NCBI RefSeq assembly: GCF_001984175.1
Contig: NZ_MTQP01000029.1
Coordinates: forward strand, 1-44,812
DNA length: 44,812 nt
DNA from: Saccharothrix sp. ALI-22-I
GTDB taxonomy: Bacteria > Actinomycetota > Actinomycetes > Mycobacteriales > Pseudonocardiaceae
Direction: 5' to 3'
Position numbers and translations under genes: made by a program. The notes under the pieces were generated by a model. The model did no database searches and was not told the origin of the DNA. It saw only the letters and a program-made list of their open reading frames with translations. Shown one piece after another: positions 1 through 8,736 of the stretch (its first letter is position 1; each line of letters opens with the position of its first letter).

Positions 1-129
1 AGCGCGACCGTAGAACAGGAACCGCAGACTTCCGACCGGCGCGGCGTCCATAGCAGGGATGCCCGGCGGGATGGTGGCGGCGATCCACTCGGCGAGCGTA
101 GTCGGGCGCGGTGGGGCGGACACCGTCAT
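1..129 (-). CDS. Serine recombinase, N-terminal fragment (runs off the window)
   Basis: The minus strand from the ATG at 129 reads a 43-residue N-terminus with the block LAEWIAATIPPGIPA and then FLFYGRA, just before the catalytic serine of a large serine recombinase. The same N-terminus occurs at 8350, where it continues into the resolvase domain, which supports the call. The gene leaves the window at base 1, so its integrity is unknown. Bases 130-200 also resemble 8351-8415, so the two copies share their upstream regions. Family assignment rests on similarity to the longer copy; the catalytic serine itself lies outside the window. Confidence 0.6.
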   Translation of the reverse strand, partial: MTVSAPPRPTTLAEWIAATIPPGIPAMDAAPVGSLRFLFYGRA

Positions 130-229
130 GCTTGGTCCTCGACGTCGGAACGGGGATGGACGCCGGGGTGACGAGGTGCCCTCGCCGCCATGACAAAGAA
201 CTACGGAGATGCGCTCGATTGGAGCAGTC

Positions 230-368
230 CGAGCCGCCTGGATCGTCGGTGAGCCCGCGGCATCCGGTCGCTGATGTCGAGGTCCGCCGCGACCTGGTTG
301 ACACGGCGGTCGGACGCGACCAGGGCGAGGACCTTGCTTCGGAACTCGGGTGGATACCGCTCCGGCAC
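230..368 (-). pseudogene. IS3-family OrfA remnant (helix-turn-helix)
   Basis: From a GTG at 368 the minus strand reads VPERYPPEFRSKVLALVASD followed by RRVNQVAADLDISD. This is the N-terminal HTH of IS3-family OrfA proteins. After the ISD block the similarity stops and no OrfB follows, so this is a broken remnant. Its position directly before the truncated methyltransferase suggests that mobile-element activity removed that gene's 5' end. Confidence 0.6.
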
Positions 369-413
369 CGTGGGCTGTCCTCCGGGCTACTGAGACGCGT
401 GATCATCCAGTAA

Positions 414-1070
414 CCCGGGTCCGTACAACCAGGTGAGGATCAGGACATTCTCGGTGATGTCACCGGACGCTCGATTCTGGACTTGGGCTGCGGCAACGGT
501 GGCAAGCTCGCGGAGCTCGTCCGCGAAGGCGCAGTCGCCTCCGCCGGTGTCGACATCGGGGGGAACTTCATCACCGCCCCACCTCCCGGTGTCGAGCTGA
601 TTCGGGGTGACTTGTCCAATCCGGACTCGTTGCCGGAGCTGCGTGGTCGCACGTTCGATCGGATCTTGTTCCTGCAGTCGTTCGGCTACGCCAAGGACCC
701 GGTGCACACCTTGCGGGCCGCGCGAGCGATGTTGAACCAGGACGGATTCATTCTGCTCACGAGGACTCAGCCGATCCGGTACGCCCTCGAACGCGCCGAG
801 CAGAACGGGACCACGTTGGGCGAAGAGTACTTCGCCAAGGCCGACTACACCTACCGCACTGGCTGGAACGAGCACATCGCGCTGACGAAACGCACCTACA
901 CCATGTCCGACCTGCTCAACGTGTTCAGCACGGCAGGAATGTGGATCGAGACCGCCATCGAGCCCCAACTTGCCGAGGAAGCCGCGCGCCGCTACCCGCA
1001 CAAGCGGGCGTGGATGAACAAGTACCTGGGCATCCTGATCTTCAAGCTGCGGCCACTGGCCTCGCACTGA
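414..1070 (+). pseudogene. Class I SAM-dependent methyltransferase, 5'-truncated
   Basis: The frame is open from a stop at 411-413 to the TGA at 1068-1070. It contains the SAM-binding motif I LDLGCGNGGKLAEL, an acidic motif II region (ASAGVDIGGNF) and FDRILFLQSFGY, a typical Rossmann-fold methyltransferase core of about 200 residues. No ATG or GTG lies upstream of motif I in frame; the first possible start is a TTG at 483, inside motif I. The N-terminal helices that normally precede motif I are missing or very short, and mobile-element debris lies immediately upstream, so truncation is the simplest reading. The substrate cannot be inferred. The nearest intact neighbour is a PIG-L deacetylase. 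Confidence 0.65.
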
Positions 1071-1395
1071 GGCGACCCCTGCCCGTGCATCAAGGCGGCC
1101 CTACGGGCCTCCGTGGGCCACGACCCTGCCACAACCAACCATGCTGTTTCGGCAATCCGGTCAGGGTCGGCTCACTCGCCATAACGCCGTGTGATCGGCG
1201 GCCTCGCGTCGCTTGGTGCAGGAACAGCGACAAGCCGGGCCCATCTGACGCCGTCTCGCCCATAGCCCGATCGTGAGCAGCTTTGCCCGGGGCCGGGGCG
1301 CGGCAGCACCGCGCGGCCGAACCTCATCGTTGACTCACTGCGAACTCCGCAAGTTCCAACTCCCGGGGTTACCGATAGACCGGCACCTACCGATT
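1071..1395. other. Intergenic, no gene seen
   Basis: About 320 bases between the methyltransferase stop and the next decayed coding traces. No frame shows recognisable domains or a convincing start with a ribosome-binding site. Confidence 0.4.
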
Positions 1396-1614
1396 CCCTG
1401 CCGTGCTCGCCAACACCAGCGCAACCTCACGCGCATTCTCGATGACCTGCCTCGGCGGGAAGCCGACATTCGCACCGAACTGGCCGCGCCGTGGATCTCG
1501 TTGCACATGGAGAAGCTCTATCACCTGTCGCGCGATCCGGAGACCTGGGCGAGGTTGACCGAGAAGTTGTCGCCCGAACAGGTGGACGCGGCGGTGCAGG
1601 CGTTGATGTGCTGA
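1396..1614 (+). CDS. Possible coding fragment, unknown
   Basis: The plus-strand frame ending at the TGA 1612-1614 reads like protein in its second half (EKLYHLSRDPETWARL, then TEKLSPEQVDAAVQAL) and lies directly before the recombinase fragment. I do not recognise a family. There is no convincing start, and the open frame begins in low-complexity sequence around 1273. It may be a decayed accessory gene or chance. The coding impression comes only from amphipathic helical character. Confidence 0.25.
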   Translation, partial: PCRARQHQRNLTRILDDLPRREADIRTELAAPWISLHMEKLYHLSRDPETWARLTEKLSPEQVDAAVQALMC

Positions 1615-1617
1615 GGA

Positions 1618-1900
1618 GAAGGAGTCGCCGAAGACGGTGGCCCGCTGGTTGCGCGAGGGCAGGTATGCGCACGTGTTCCCCGGCAGCTGGTCGGGGGCGA
1701 GGGTCCGGGCGGTGGCGTCCAACCGGCGTTGACGGGGTTGCGCGTGTACCAGCGCGAGGTCATCGGCAAGGGCGACTGGACAGGCGCGATTACCCCGGCG
1801 CAGCACTGCCGGCTCAAGGCCATGTTGGGCGATCCGGGCAGGCCGGGAAGAGAAGGACGGCGACCGGGTCAAGTACGTGTCGTCCTGGCGGTCGTCGGCT
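1618..1900 (+). pseudogene. Large serine recombinase, internal 'recombinase' domain fragment
   Basis: The plus strand carries WSGARVRAVASN and then, after a single-base shift near 1722, PALTGLRVYQREVIGKGDW, TGAITPAQHCRLKAMLGDPG and, after another shift, GDRVKYV. This is the order found in the PF07508-type recombinase domain of large serine recombinases, just before the zinc ribbon. At least two frameshifts and the loss of both ends make it a pseudogene. It may derive from the same kind of element as the N-terminal pieces at 1-129 and 8001-8350, but here the strand is opposite. Confidence 0.55.
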
Positions 1901-2158
1901 TCATGACCGCGCCCGCGTCGAACAGGATGGCGGACAACGTGCTGGCGTCGGCCCCCGCCGACGGCCACGACTGTCACGCGGACAGAAGTCGGTCAACCAC
2001 GCCACGCCCGCATCCGCGCCCTCGGCGAACGCGCCGGGTTCTCCTCAGGGCGGGAAAGCACTGGTCAAGCCGCATGCTGCGCTCACCGGGCCACCGCGAT
2101 CGTCGCAGCCAGCCTCGTCCTGCACCACTTCGAGGGCCACCGCCAGCCGCGATGAAAG
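1900..2158 (+). pseudogene. IS5-family transposase, C-terminal remnant
   Basis: The frame pieces RGQKSVNHA, HARIRALGERAG and AHRATAIVAASLVLHH match the C-terminal signature of IS5-type DDE transposases (an 'xQKAVNRxHAxIRALGExA' block, then a terminal helix). Two frames are needed, so it is frameshifted. The 5' two-thirds is absent here. It sits upstream of the PIG-L gene. The separate IS5-type N-terminal fragment at 3.2-4.6 kb lies on the opposite strand, so the two are not simply two halves of one copy. Confidence 0.5.
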
Positions 2159-2435
2159 CCGCTTGACCGGCGCCGGCAATCGACGGAATTAGCGAATCGC
2201 AATTCGTGCTCAATGCGTTAGCGAGCGCACGTGACACTCTCAGGTGTTTATCGATTCAGTATGCGGCGATACGACACGACGTTTCACTCGTCCAGGTCCG
2301 GATCCCCGCTGGCTCGACCTGCCGACACCGTCCAAGATGGGAATTCGGCGCACTGTGATCCGCGGCTGCCCTGACCACGCGGGCGGGCGTGATTCCACAG
2401 TCGCCGGAAGGCTCCTCTCTGAAAGGACGGTCACG

Positions 2436-3077
2436 GTGGATGAGAAGCGCCCGTTCCGATCGCTGGACGTCGTCGCGGTGTCGCCGCACCCCGACGACGC
2501 CGAGTACGGCGCCGGCAGCCTGCTGGCCGCATACGCGGCCAACGGCCATCGGGTCACCATCGCCCTGATGACCGGCGGGGACGAGATCCGGCTGACCGAG
2601 GCCAAGTCCGCCGCGGCCGTCCTCGGCGCCGAACTGGTCGGCGACCCGACCGGCCGCGACGGCGGCCTCGCCGTCACGCGGGCGCGTGTGCGCTGGTTGG
2701 AGGAGCACATCGCCACGGCGGACATGGTGTTCGCGCCGCATCCCGACGACACCCACCAGGATCACCGGGCGACGACGGCGATCGTCAGTGCGGCGCTGCG
2801 CCGATCAGCCGTGGGCTTGTCCTGGTACCGCACTCCGAGCAGCGGCCAGAGCTTCACCCCGACCGCGTTCTTCCGAGTCACGGACCACTTCGCGAGCGTG
2901 CGACTACGCGCGATCGAGATGCACCACACCCAGTCCGATCGCCCCTACCTGCGCCCGGAGCACCTCGCGCTCAAGGACGCGTGGTTCGGCTGGCTGAGTG
3001 GCCACCTGGCCGCCGAGCCGTTCCAGGTCGTCAGGCACCAGTACACGACCCTGCCGGCCCCCGACAGAGGGCACTGA
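2436..3077 (+). CDS. PIG-L/LmbE family deacetylase
   Basis: This 213-residue protein belongs to the PIG-L/LmbE family of zinc-dependent N-acetyl-glucosaminyl deacetylases, which act on GlcNAc-type sugars or conjugates. The N-terminal signature VSPHPDDAEYGAG carries the His-x-Asp-Asp zinc motif, and a second conserved block, HPDDTHQDH, supplies the distal histidine. Length is normal for the family. I chose the GTG at 2436 because gaaagga lies about 8 bases upstream; the open frame begins much earlier (2244) but that part has no domain character. The gene stands alone between a truncated IS5 fragment and IS remnants. A role in mycothiol-like, aminoglycoside or lipid-sugar deacetylation cannot be separated from sequence. 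Confidence 0.85.
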   Translation: MDEKRPFRSLDVVAVSPHPDDAEYGAGSLLAAYAANGHRVTIALMTGGDEIRLTEAKSAAAVLGAELVGDPTGRDGGLAVTRARVRWLEEHIATADMVFAPHPDDTHQDHRATTAIVSAALRRSAVGLSWYRTPSSGQSFTPTAFFRVTDHFASVRLRAIEMHHTQSDRPYLRPEHLALKDAWFGWLSGHLAAEPFQVVRHQYTTLPAPDRGH

Positions 3078-3151
3078 CAACTGAAATCCCAGTGCCCGTT
3101 CCCGCGCTGGCGAACAGCTTCGCCGACGCCGGCTTCACGCCTCTGATCAAT

Positions 3152-3456
3152 GAACCCTTTCGGGATCAGCGTGCCGTCGACCACCACGTAGGCCAGGCCC
3201 TGGCGTTTCGCCGTGCGCAGCGCCTGGCGCAGCTTCGGGGCCCGCGAGGCCGGAAGTTCGACGGTTTCGTTGGCAAAGCGCCAGCATGTCGTGGTGGAGA
3301 CCGCGAACCCGGCGCCGACCTCGGCGGAGGTCTCGCCCTTGCGCAGGGAGACCAGCACCGGCAGGGCCTGCTGTCCCGGGTCGGGCTTGCGCCACACCGA
3401 GCCCGACTGCCGGCGATGGTGCGGATCATCCCGGAGACGAAGGCCAGGTCCGATGT
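3152..3456 (-). pseudogene. IS5-family transposase, N-terminal part (split by IS630 insertion)
   Basis: On the minus strand this reads TSDLAFVSGMIRTIAG and then, in another frame, WRKPDPGQQALPVLVSLRKG, VSTTTCWRFANETVELPAS and YVVVDGTLIP. These are the N-terminal helix-turn-helix and first catalytic-aspartate region (DGTLIP) of an IS5-type transposase. The frame changes near 3400. Similarity ends around 3152, shortly downstream of the PIG-L stop. The very beginning of the same gene lies at 4565-4594 beyond the IS630 element. Confidence 0.65.
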
Positions 3457-3488
3457 TATTGAGTCGAAAGTGATCGCCTTCCTATAGG
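3457..3488 (+). repeat. Left terminal inverted repeat and TA of the IS630 element
   Basis: TTGAGTCGAAAGTGATCG starts at 3459 right after a TA dinucleotide (3457-3458). It matches the inverted right end (TTGAGCCGAAAATGTTCG, read inward from 4562), with 22 of the first 30 positions identical. TA flanks on both sides fit the TA target duplication of IS630/Tc1-type elements. Confidence 0.85.
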
Positions 3489-4562
3489 TTGATCACTCGT
3501 GATCGAGGTCGGGGGTGCTCACCGGTTGTCGCCTGCGGAGCGTGAGGTGCTGCGGTTGCGGGTGGTGGCGGCGTTGGAGGCCGGTCGGGTCGAGGGCTAC
3601 CGGCAGGCCGCGGAGGTGTTCGGGGTCTCCGAACGCTCGGTGGGCACCTGGTGGCGCGCCTACCGACGGGACGGCCGCGACGGCCTGGCGACCCGCACGG
3701 GACGCCCCGGCCCTGCCGAACTGATCACTCCGGAGGACCGGGGCACGCTGTTCGCGGCGATGGCCGACCACACCCCGGAGGAGTTGCTGATCGGCGGCCC
3801 GTTGTGGACCCGCCAGGCCGTGGTCCAGCTGATCCGGCTGGTCGTCGGGGTCGTCATGACCGAGCAGGGCGTCGGGTTGTGGCTGCGTCGGCACGGTTTC
3901 ACCCCGCAGCGCCCCGCGCGGCGGGCCTACGAACAGCAGCCCGCCGCGGTGCGCACGTGGCTGGACGAGGACTACCCGGCGATCGGGGCACGGGCGAGGT
4001 CCGAGGGTGCGGTGATCGCGTGGGTCGACCAGTGCGGACTGCGCTCCGACACCGCCCCGCCCGGTCGTTCGTGGGCGCCGAAGGGCCGTACGCCGATCGT
4101 GCGGGTGACCGGGAAACGACTGCGGGTCAACGTCATGTCCGCGGTCGCCTCACGCGGCGCGCTGTGGTTCACCGTGTCCACCGAGCGGTTCACCGCGACC
4201 GTGTTCACCGCGTTCCTCGACCGTGTCGCCCGTCAGGCAGGCCGGAAAGTGCACGTCGTCGCCGACCGGCACCCGGTGCACCGCAGCAAGGCCGTCCGCG
4301 CCTGGCTGCAGGACAACACCGAGCGGGTCGAGCTGCACCTGATGCCCGGCTACAGCCCCGAGTTGAACCCCGATGAGTTGCTCAACGCCGATCTCAAGCG
4401 CAACGTCAACGCCTCACGCGCCCGCAACGTCGACCGGCTCGCCCACGAGACCCGACGCTTCCTGCGCCGTCGCCAGCGCCAGCCACACATCGTCCGCGGC
4501 TACCTCCACGCCCACCACGTCCGCTACGCCATCATGTAGGCAACCGAACATTTTCGGCTCAA
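3459..4562 (+). mobile_element. IS630-family insertion sequence, apparently complete (about 1.1 kb)
   Basis: An element of 1,104 bases with imperfect terminal inverted repeats of about 30 bases, flanked by TA on both sides, carrying one intact transposase gene. It interrupts an IS5-family transposase gene read on the minus strand: its start is at 4594 and its continuation resumes below 3457. The insertion is therefore younger than the IS5 element. Because the ends and the transposase are intact, it could still be active; this is inference from sequence. Confidence 0.85.
3499..4539 (+). CDS. IS630-family DDE transposase
   Basis: A 346-residue transposase. The N-terminal helix-turn-helix region covers roughly residues 10-60 (GYRQAAEVFGVSERSVGTWW), a linker with TGRPGP follows, then a winged-helix-like region. 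The C-terminal DDE catalytic domain contains VIAWVDQCGLRSD (first Asp), VHVVADRHPVHRS (second Asp) and PGYSPELNPDELLNADLK (Glu). The length and the PELNP motif are standard for the family. The start is a GTG at 3499, 40 bases inside the left end. The frame is uninterrupted. Confidence 0.92.
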   Translation: MIEVGGAHRLSPAEREVLRLRVVAALEAGRVEGYRQAAEVFGVSERSVGTWWRAYRRDGRDGLATRTGRPGPAELITPEDRGTLFAAMADHTPEELLIGGPLWTRQAVVQLIRLVVGVVMTEQGVGLWLRRHGFTPQRPARRAYEQQPAAVRTWLDEDYPAIGARARSEGAVIAWVDQCGLRSDTAPPGRSWAPKGRTPIVRVTGKRLRVNVMSAVASRGALWFTVSTERFTATVFTAFLDRVARQAGRKVHVVADRHPVHRSKAVRAWLQDNTERVELHLMPGYSPELNPDELLNADLKRNVNASRARNVDRLAHETRRFLRRRQRQPHIVRGYLHAHHVRYAIM

Positions 4563-4564
4563 TA
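4533..4564 (-). repeat. Right terminal inverted repeat and TA of the IS630 element
   Basis: Read inward from 4562 the end is TTGAGCCGAAAATGTTCG, pairing with the left end at 3459. TA follows at 4563-4564. The transposase stop codon (4537-4539) lies within the repeat region, as is common in compact IS630 elements. Confidence 0.85.
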
Positions 4565-4594
4565 CAACGGCAGCACAGCACGGTAGAACAGCAC
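4565..4594 (-). pseudogene. First codons of the interrupted IS5-family transposase
   Basis: From the GTG at 4594 the minus strand reads VLFYRAVLPL, the typical beginning of this IS5-type transposase. It is cut by the IS630 right end; the continuation is on the far side of that element, below 3457. Joining the two sides over a single TA leaves the frame one base off, so the gene was already damaged or has decayed since. Confidence 0.55.
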
Positions 4595-4599
4595 GTGAA

Positions 4600-5864
4600 G
4601 CCCTTGGGCATGCGAACGATCTTGGCCGAAAGGTCGGCTACCAGAGGCTTCGCCATGTCTGGGCACCGATACGCCGATGGTCGGCGACCTGTGATCACGC
4701 AGAAGTCATGCCCGCCAACGCATCCGAGTCAGGATGAAAGGCCCGGTATGCGTGTACGCCGAGAAGACGACTTCCGTCCCCATCGCCCGGCCTGGACAGC
4801 CGACCCGGTCTGACTCCACCGGTCCGGCACGGGGGTGTGCTGCCAGCGACGGGAGGCGCGCCCATGTCGTTCCCAGGCGTGAGCGCCGCCTCTCCATGCC
4901 TCGACGTGCCCAACGGGGACTGACCATGAACACCACGGTGACGCCCACGCCGACACCCTCCGCGACTGTTCGTCTGGAAGACGAAGCTCACCTGGGAGGG
5001 CTTCAACACCGACCCCTCGTCTATGACGGGGGTTTCGCGGAGTCAGCGCAAGGCTGCTTGGCATGGCTCCGCAGGACGTGGTGGCGCACGCGTTCCGCCG
5101 CCTCGTCCCCACCGCGCGAGCGCGCGGGGTGGCAGCCGCGAACGGGCACTTGTCGTGCACTCCGCGACCAGCGGGCGCGGGCGCGGTTTGACCGCCTTCT
5201 GTCCGCGTGGCCGTGCGGTGTGGCGCTTGAATGGCGTGCGGACCGTCCTGCCGAGTCGGCGACGATCTGGACAATGACGCCGTGGCGGCGCGGTGTTTGC
5301 CGGAGTAGCGCCGGCCGGCAGATCCGTGGAACGGCGGGCCGCGGACACGTGCTGATCACGGTCCCACGTCCAATCCTCGGCGATACACGCCGTCCCGGGT
5401 CGCCGTCGCAGAGCCGTCCGTTTCCGGTCCATAGTGGACTCAGCACGGGGCCGGTTCGCCGGTTTTCGTGAACGCGGCCGGGCCGTTGGTCGCGGTGCGC
5501 CCGGGATACGGTGGGGGCGCTTGCCCGCATGGCGTTGGTTCGGCGGTACCCGGCCGGTCGGTGTGATCCGGCGGGCGCGTGCGCGCCCGTGGCCCACAAC
5601 GGGCCCGGACGGGTCACCGCGGTGGTGCCGCCGAACCACGATGGCCGGTTCCTGCTGAGCCGATTGGCCACCGGATGCCCGTCCGCCGCCTTCGCATTCG
5701 CTGGGAGATCCGCGACGACATCCACGAAGCGTTCGACACCCTCGGCTGCGCCAATCATTTGCCGGCGGCAAGTGCGCAACCACGCACTTCGTCAGGACTC
5801 GCAAGAACTCAACGACGGCGCGCACCTAGACTCTGCGGCGTGACCGCCTCGACGGACCTGCGTC
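4600..5864. other. 1.25 kb without a recognisable gene
   Basis: Both strands show only proline/arginine-rich open frames typical of GC-rich non-coding DNA. A plus-strand ATG at 4929 opens a frame with a Thr/Pro-rich start, but I recognise no domain in it. No tRNA, inverted terminal repeat or strong hairpin stands out. This is probably degraded mobile DNA. Confidence 0.4.
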
Positions 5865-6740
5865 TTATCGGCGAAACGGCTTGAGAGCGGCACGGACCTG
5901 CTGCGCCGCGCCCCAGTCGTGGTCGAACTGGGCGATGACGGCCAGGTGCTGACGCAGCTGGATGAGTGGCATCCGGGCTCGCCAGTCGTCGTCCAGGCCA
6001 GTCAGCGCCGCGTATACGTCGAAGAACCGCTTCGCCTCCGGCGGGTGCGGAGAGCACCACAGGTGGGCCAGGTCGACCTCGGCCCACGTGTAGGAGACCG
6101 CCGGATCGATCAACGCGGGGCGCCCCTCCTCGGTGGCGAGGATGTTGTGCGCCCACAGGTCACCGTGGGCCAGACAGGCGGGCCGGGGCGGCAACACGTC
6201 GGGCAGTCGCTCACACAGCCTTTCCAAGGCCCGCCGGTCCCGCTCGTCCAGCGCCGCCTGGACACGTCGCTCCGGCAGCCAGCGCAGCAGGCGGCGCCGG
6301 GCGAAGAACTCGTATCCGTCGACGGTCCACGCGTTATCCTGCCGGTAGCGGCCGAGCCAGTTGTCACGCTCCCAGCCGAACCTGTCGTGCACGGTCGAGG
6401 TGTGCAGCCGTGCGAGCGTGTGGGCGAACTGTTCCCAGAAGGTTTCCTGCGCCGGACGCGCCCGCAGGACGGACAACACCAGCACCTCCCGCGTCGCAAG
6501 CACGACCTGGGGCGTGGCAAGCGCACCGCGTTCCCGCAGCACGTCGAGTCCTTCCGCCTCGGCCGCGAACAGATCGTCCGCGGGCACGTCGACGAACGAC
6601 TTGACAAACACCGGGGGCCCGCCGCGCCTGGTAGCGAGGCCGGCGAGCGCCGCCATCCCGCCCTCGACCGGTTCGACCGCCGTGACGTCGCTCAGTCCTG
6701 CGGTGTGCAGGCGGTCGAACAGTAGAGAGGCGATCTGCAT
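5865..6740 (-). CDS. Fructosamine kinase / ketosamine-3-kinase family protein
   Basis: A 291-residue kinase of the fructosamine-kinase/APH fold. It has the catalytic loop LAHGDLWAHNIL and the metal-binding block ALIDPAVSY. The N-terminal lobe carries GGMAALAGLATRRG, with a lysine in PVFVKSF as the ATP-binding candidate. Known members phosphorylate ketosamines on glycated proteins or small molecules so that they fall apart; some homologues are aminoglycoside-kinase-like. I chose the ATG at 6740 because the extra residues from the next upstream ATG (6851) lack conservation. It has no operon partner. The IS3-like element ends only 72 bases upstream of the start (6812), so its native promoter may have been lost. 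Confidence 0.85.
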   Translation of the reverse strand: MQIASLLFDRLHTAGLSDVTAVEPVEGGMAALAGLATRRGGPPVFVKSFVDVPADDLFAAEAEGLDVLRERGALATPQVVLATREVLVLSVLRARPAQETFWEQFAHTLARLHTSTVHDRFGWERDNWLGRYRQDNAWTVDGYEFFARRRLLRWLPERRVQAALDERDRRALERLCERLPDVLPPRPACLAHGDLWAHNILATEEGRPALIDPAVSYTWAEVDLAHLWCSPHPPEAKRFFDVYAALTGLDDDWRARMPLIQLRQHLAVIAQFDHDWGAAQQVRAALKPFRR

Positions 6741-6811
6741 GAGAACGTAAGCTACCTCAACCTCGCCGCGTCGATCTCCCAAGCGTGATCCCACGAATAC
6801 TGGTCGGACCG

Positions 6812-8000
6812 TGTGGGGTTCCAGAAATCGGCCATACGGTCTGACCTGCACTTCAGGCTGCTGCGGGTTCGTACTCGTTGATCAAGCCACCGAGGATCGA
6901 TCGGCGGCGTACCGGCGTGAGGTTGGGCTGGGGGATCGCATGGTCCGGTCGTGGTGGGTGAGTTGTCGGGCCCGGTGTAGTCGGCGGTGGTTGTAGTGGG
7001 ACACGTACTGGTCCAGCACTGATCTCAGGTGGTGTTCGTTGATGATGAGCAGTCGGTCGGTGGTTTCGCGTCTGATGGTGCCGACGAACCGTTCGGCGTA
7101 GCAGTTCGCTCGCGGGCAGCGTGGCGGGATCTTCACGACCTCGATGCCGGCGTCGGCGAGGACGGCATCGAACGAGGTGGTGAACCGGCCGGCCCGGTCG
7201 CGGATCAGGAACCGGAAATCGTCGACCCGGTCACCGAGGTACATGAGCAGGTTGCGGGCTTGTTGTGGTCCATGCTCCGTCGGGGTTGGTGGTGGTGCCA
7301 AGGATGTAGACGTACCGGGTGGCGACTTCCATTACGAAGAACACGTAGACGCGTTTGAGGGCGAGTGCGCAGTCGACGTGGACAAAGTCGCAGGCCAAGA
7401 TGCTCGTGGCCTTGGTACGCGGGAACCGCCGCCACGAGGTGTCGCTGTCGCGCCCGGGTGCGGGAGGTATCCGCAGGCGCTTGAGCACGCGACGGATGGT
7501 CGACGCGGCCACCCGGTGGCCGGGTTTGAGCAGTTCGCCCTGGATCCGGCGGTAACCCAACCGCTGTTCTCCCGCGCCATCCGCTCGATCAACGCCACCA
7601 CGGTGTCGTCGATCGGCGGGCGCCCGGTCCGGTTCGGGTAGGTCCACCTCCTCGCGACCAGGCGCCGATGCCATCGCAGGACGGTGCCCGGCGTCACCCA
7701 CCGGTGCTCGCGCAGCCGATTGGGGTAGTCGCCGAGCCAACACGGCGAGCACCGCGCGGTCGGCCCAGTCCAGCCGCGTGCGCTGGCTCGTCCGGCGCAG
7801 CACGGCGACCTCGTACCGCAGTACCAGTAACTCGACATCCTTGCCGCAGACGAGCGACCGAGCAGAACCAACCCGCCGACGAGCCAGACGAAGATCAGGT
7901 AGAGCAGCCGTAATGCCACGCTTTGCAATCATGCTCCCATGGCCCATAGTGCACGATTACCGCAGCTCAGCGGCCCAGTGCAGAGTTCTGGCACCCCACA
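6812..8000 (-). mobile_element. IS3-like (integrase-core) insertion sequence, decayed copy
   Basis: The ends read inward as TGTGGGGTTCCAGAAATCGG (from 6812) and TGTGGGGTGCCAGAACTCTG (from 8000): terminal inverted repeats starting with TG, as in IS3-type elements. The transposase inside runs on the minus strand and is frameshifted. On the right it truncates a serine recombinase. On the left it abuts the region upstream of the fructosamine kinase gene. No matching target-site duplication is visible (ccg before 6812, cgc after 8000), so the flanks were probably rearranged after insertion. A second copy begins at 44158 in the opposite orientation. Confidence 0.8.
6882..7928 (-). pseudogene. Integrase-core transposase, frameshifted
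   Basis: The minus strand starts near 7928 with [14 protein letters not shown], then [19 protein letters not shown] in another frame, then [20 protein letters not shown] and [19 protein letters not shown] (first DDE aspartate region). Near 7290 a further shift leads to FLIRDRAGRFTTSF (second Asp), ANCYAERFVGTIRRE (Glu) and YVSHYNHRRLHRA. At least three frame changes separate blocks that are continuous in the intact copy at 44239. It is therefore non-functional unless the frameshifts are sequencing errors. Confidence 0.8.
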
Positions 8001-8350
8001 CGCTCGTACTCGCCGACCACGATCGCGTCGATCCGATTGTCGGAGTCGGCGATGGCCCGGAGCAGGGCTGCGGCTTGGGGGCGTTGGGGCCAGGGCACCT
8101 GGCGGGAGCAGGCGGTCTCGAAGTATTCACCGATGATCGTGCCGTGCCCGTCGACGAGCCGGTGGGCGACGTCGAGTTGCCACGCACGCGAGGTGCGCGG
8201 GTCCTGGTGCTCGGAGGTGGAGGCCCGACCGTAGAACAGAAACTTCAACACCCCAGTCGGGGCGGCGTCCAGGGCGGGAATGCCCGGTGGGATGGTGGCG
8301 GCGATCCACTCGGCCAGTGTCGCGGGGCGCGAAGGGGTGAACACGGTCAT
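8001..8350 (-). pseudogene. Serine recombinase, resolvase domain truncated by the IS3-like element
   Basis: From the ATG at 8350 the minus strand reads an N-terminal extension and then the resolvase catalytic block FLFYGRASTSEHQDP (Ser44 is the likely nucleophile), GEYFETACSRQVPWPQRP and DAIVVGEYERV. The protein is cut after about 116 residues where the IS3-like end begins at 8000; the frame then runs a few codons into the element. Large serine recombinases are normally 450 residues or more. It is a paralogue of the gene starting at 129. Confidence 0.75.
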
Positions 8351-8736
8351 GTGCGTCGGTCCTCGGCGTCGGAGAGGTGATGTGCGCCGAGGTGACGCGG
8401 CACCTCCACCGCAGTGACGGCGCCTCATGCCGGATTCACCCGCAGAGAGCAGTGTGTGCTGCACCGAATAGCAGAAGGCAACGTGTGTTCCCGCTCTCGG
8501 CGACGGTCCGCGCCATGGCTTATGGGTGCTAGAACCGCTGCCCATGCCGCATGAGCTGCGGCGATAACCTTCCGAGCGGCACAGGATCGTCGTACCGAGG
8601 GACACCGATCGGATCCACGCGCCGGCACGCCCGACGATCCCGGCGGCCAACAGCACCATGAGCGTGCCAGCCTGAGCCGACCTCGCGACGACAGTGGGAG
8701 GGAGCAACCGGCGTCGAAGCAGCACCGGCACCGAAT
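8351..8736. other. Intergenic, upstream region of the recombinase remnant
   Basis: Bases 8351-8415 resemble 130-200, the upstream region of the other recombinase copy. Nothing else is recognised. Confidence 0.4.
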
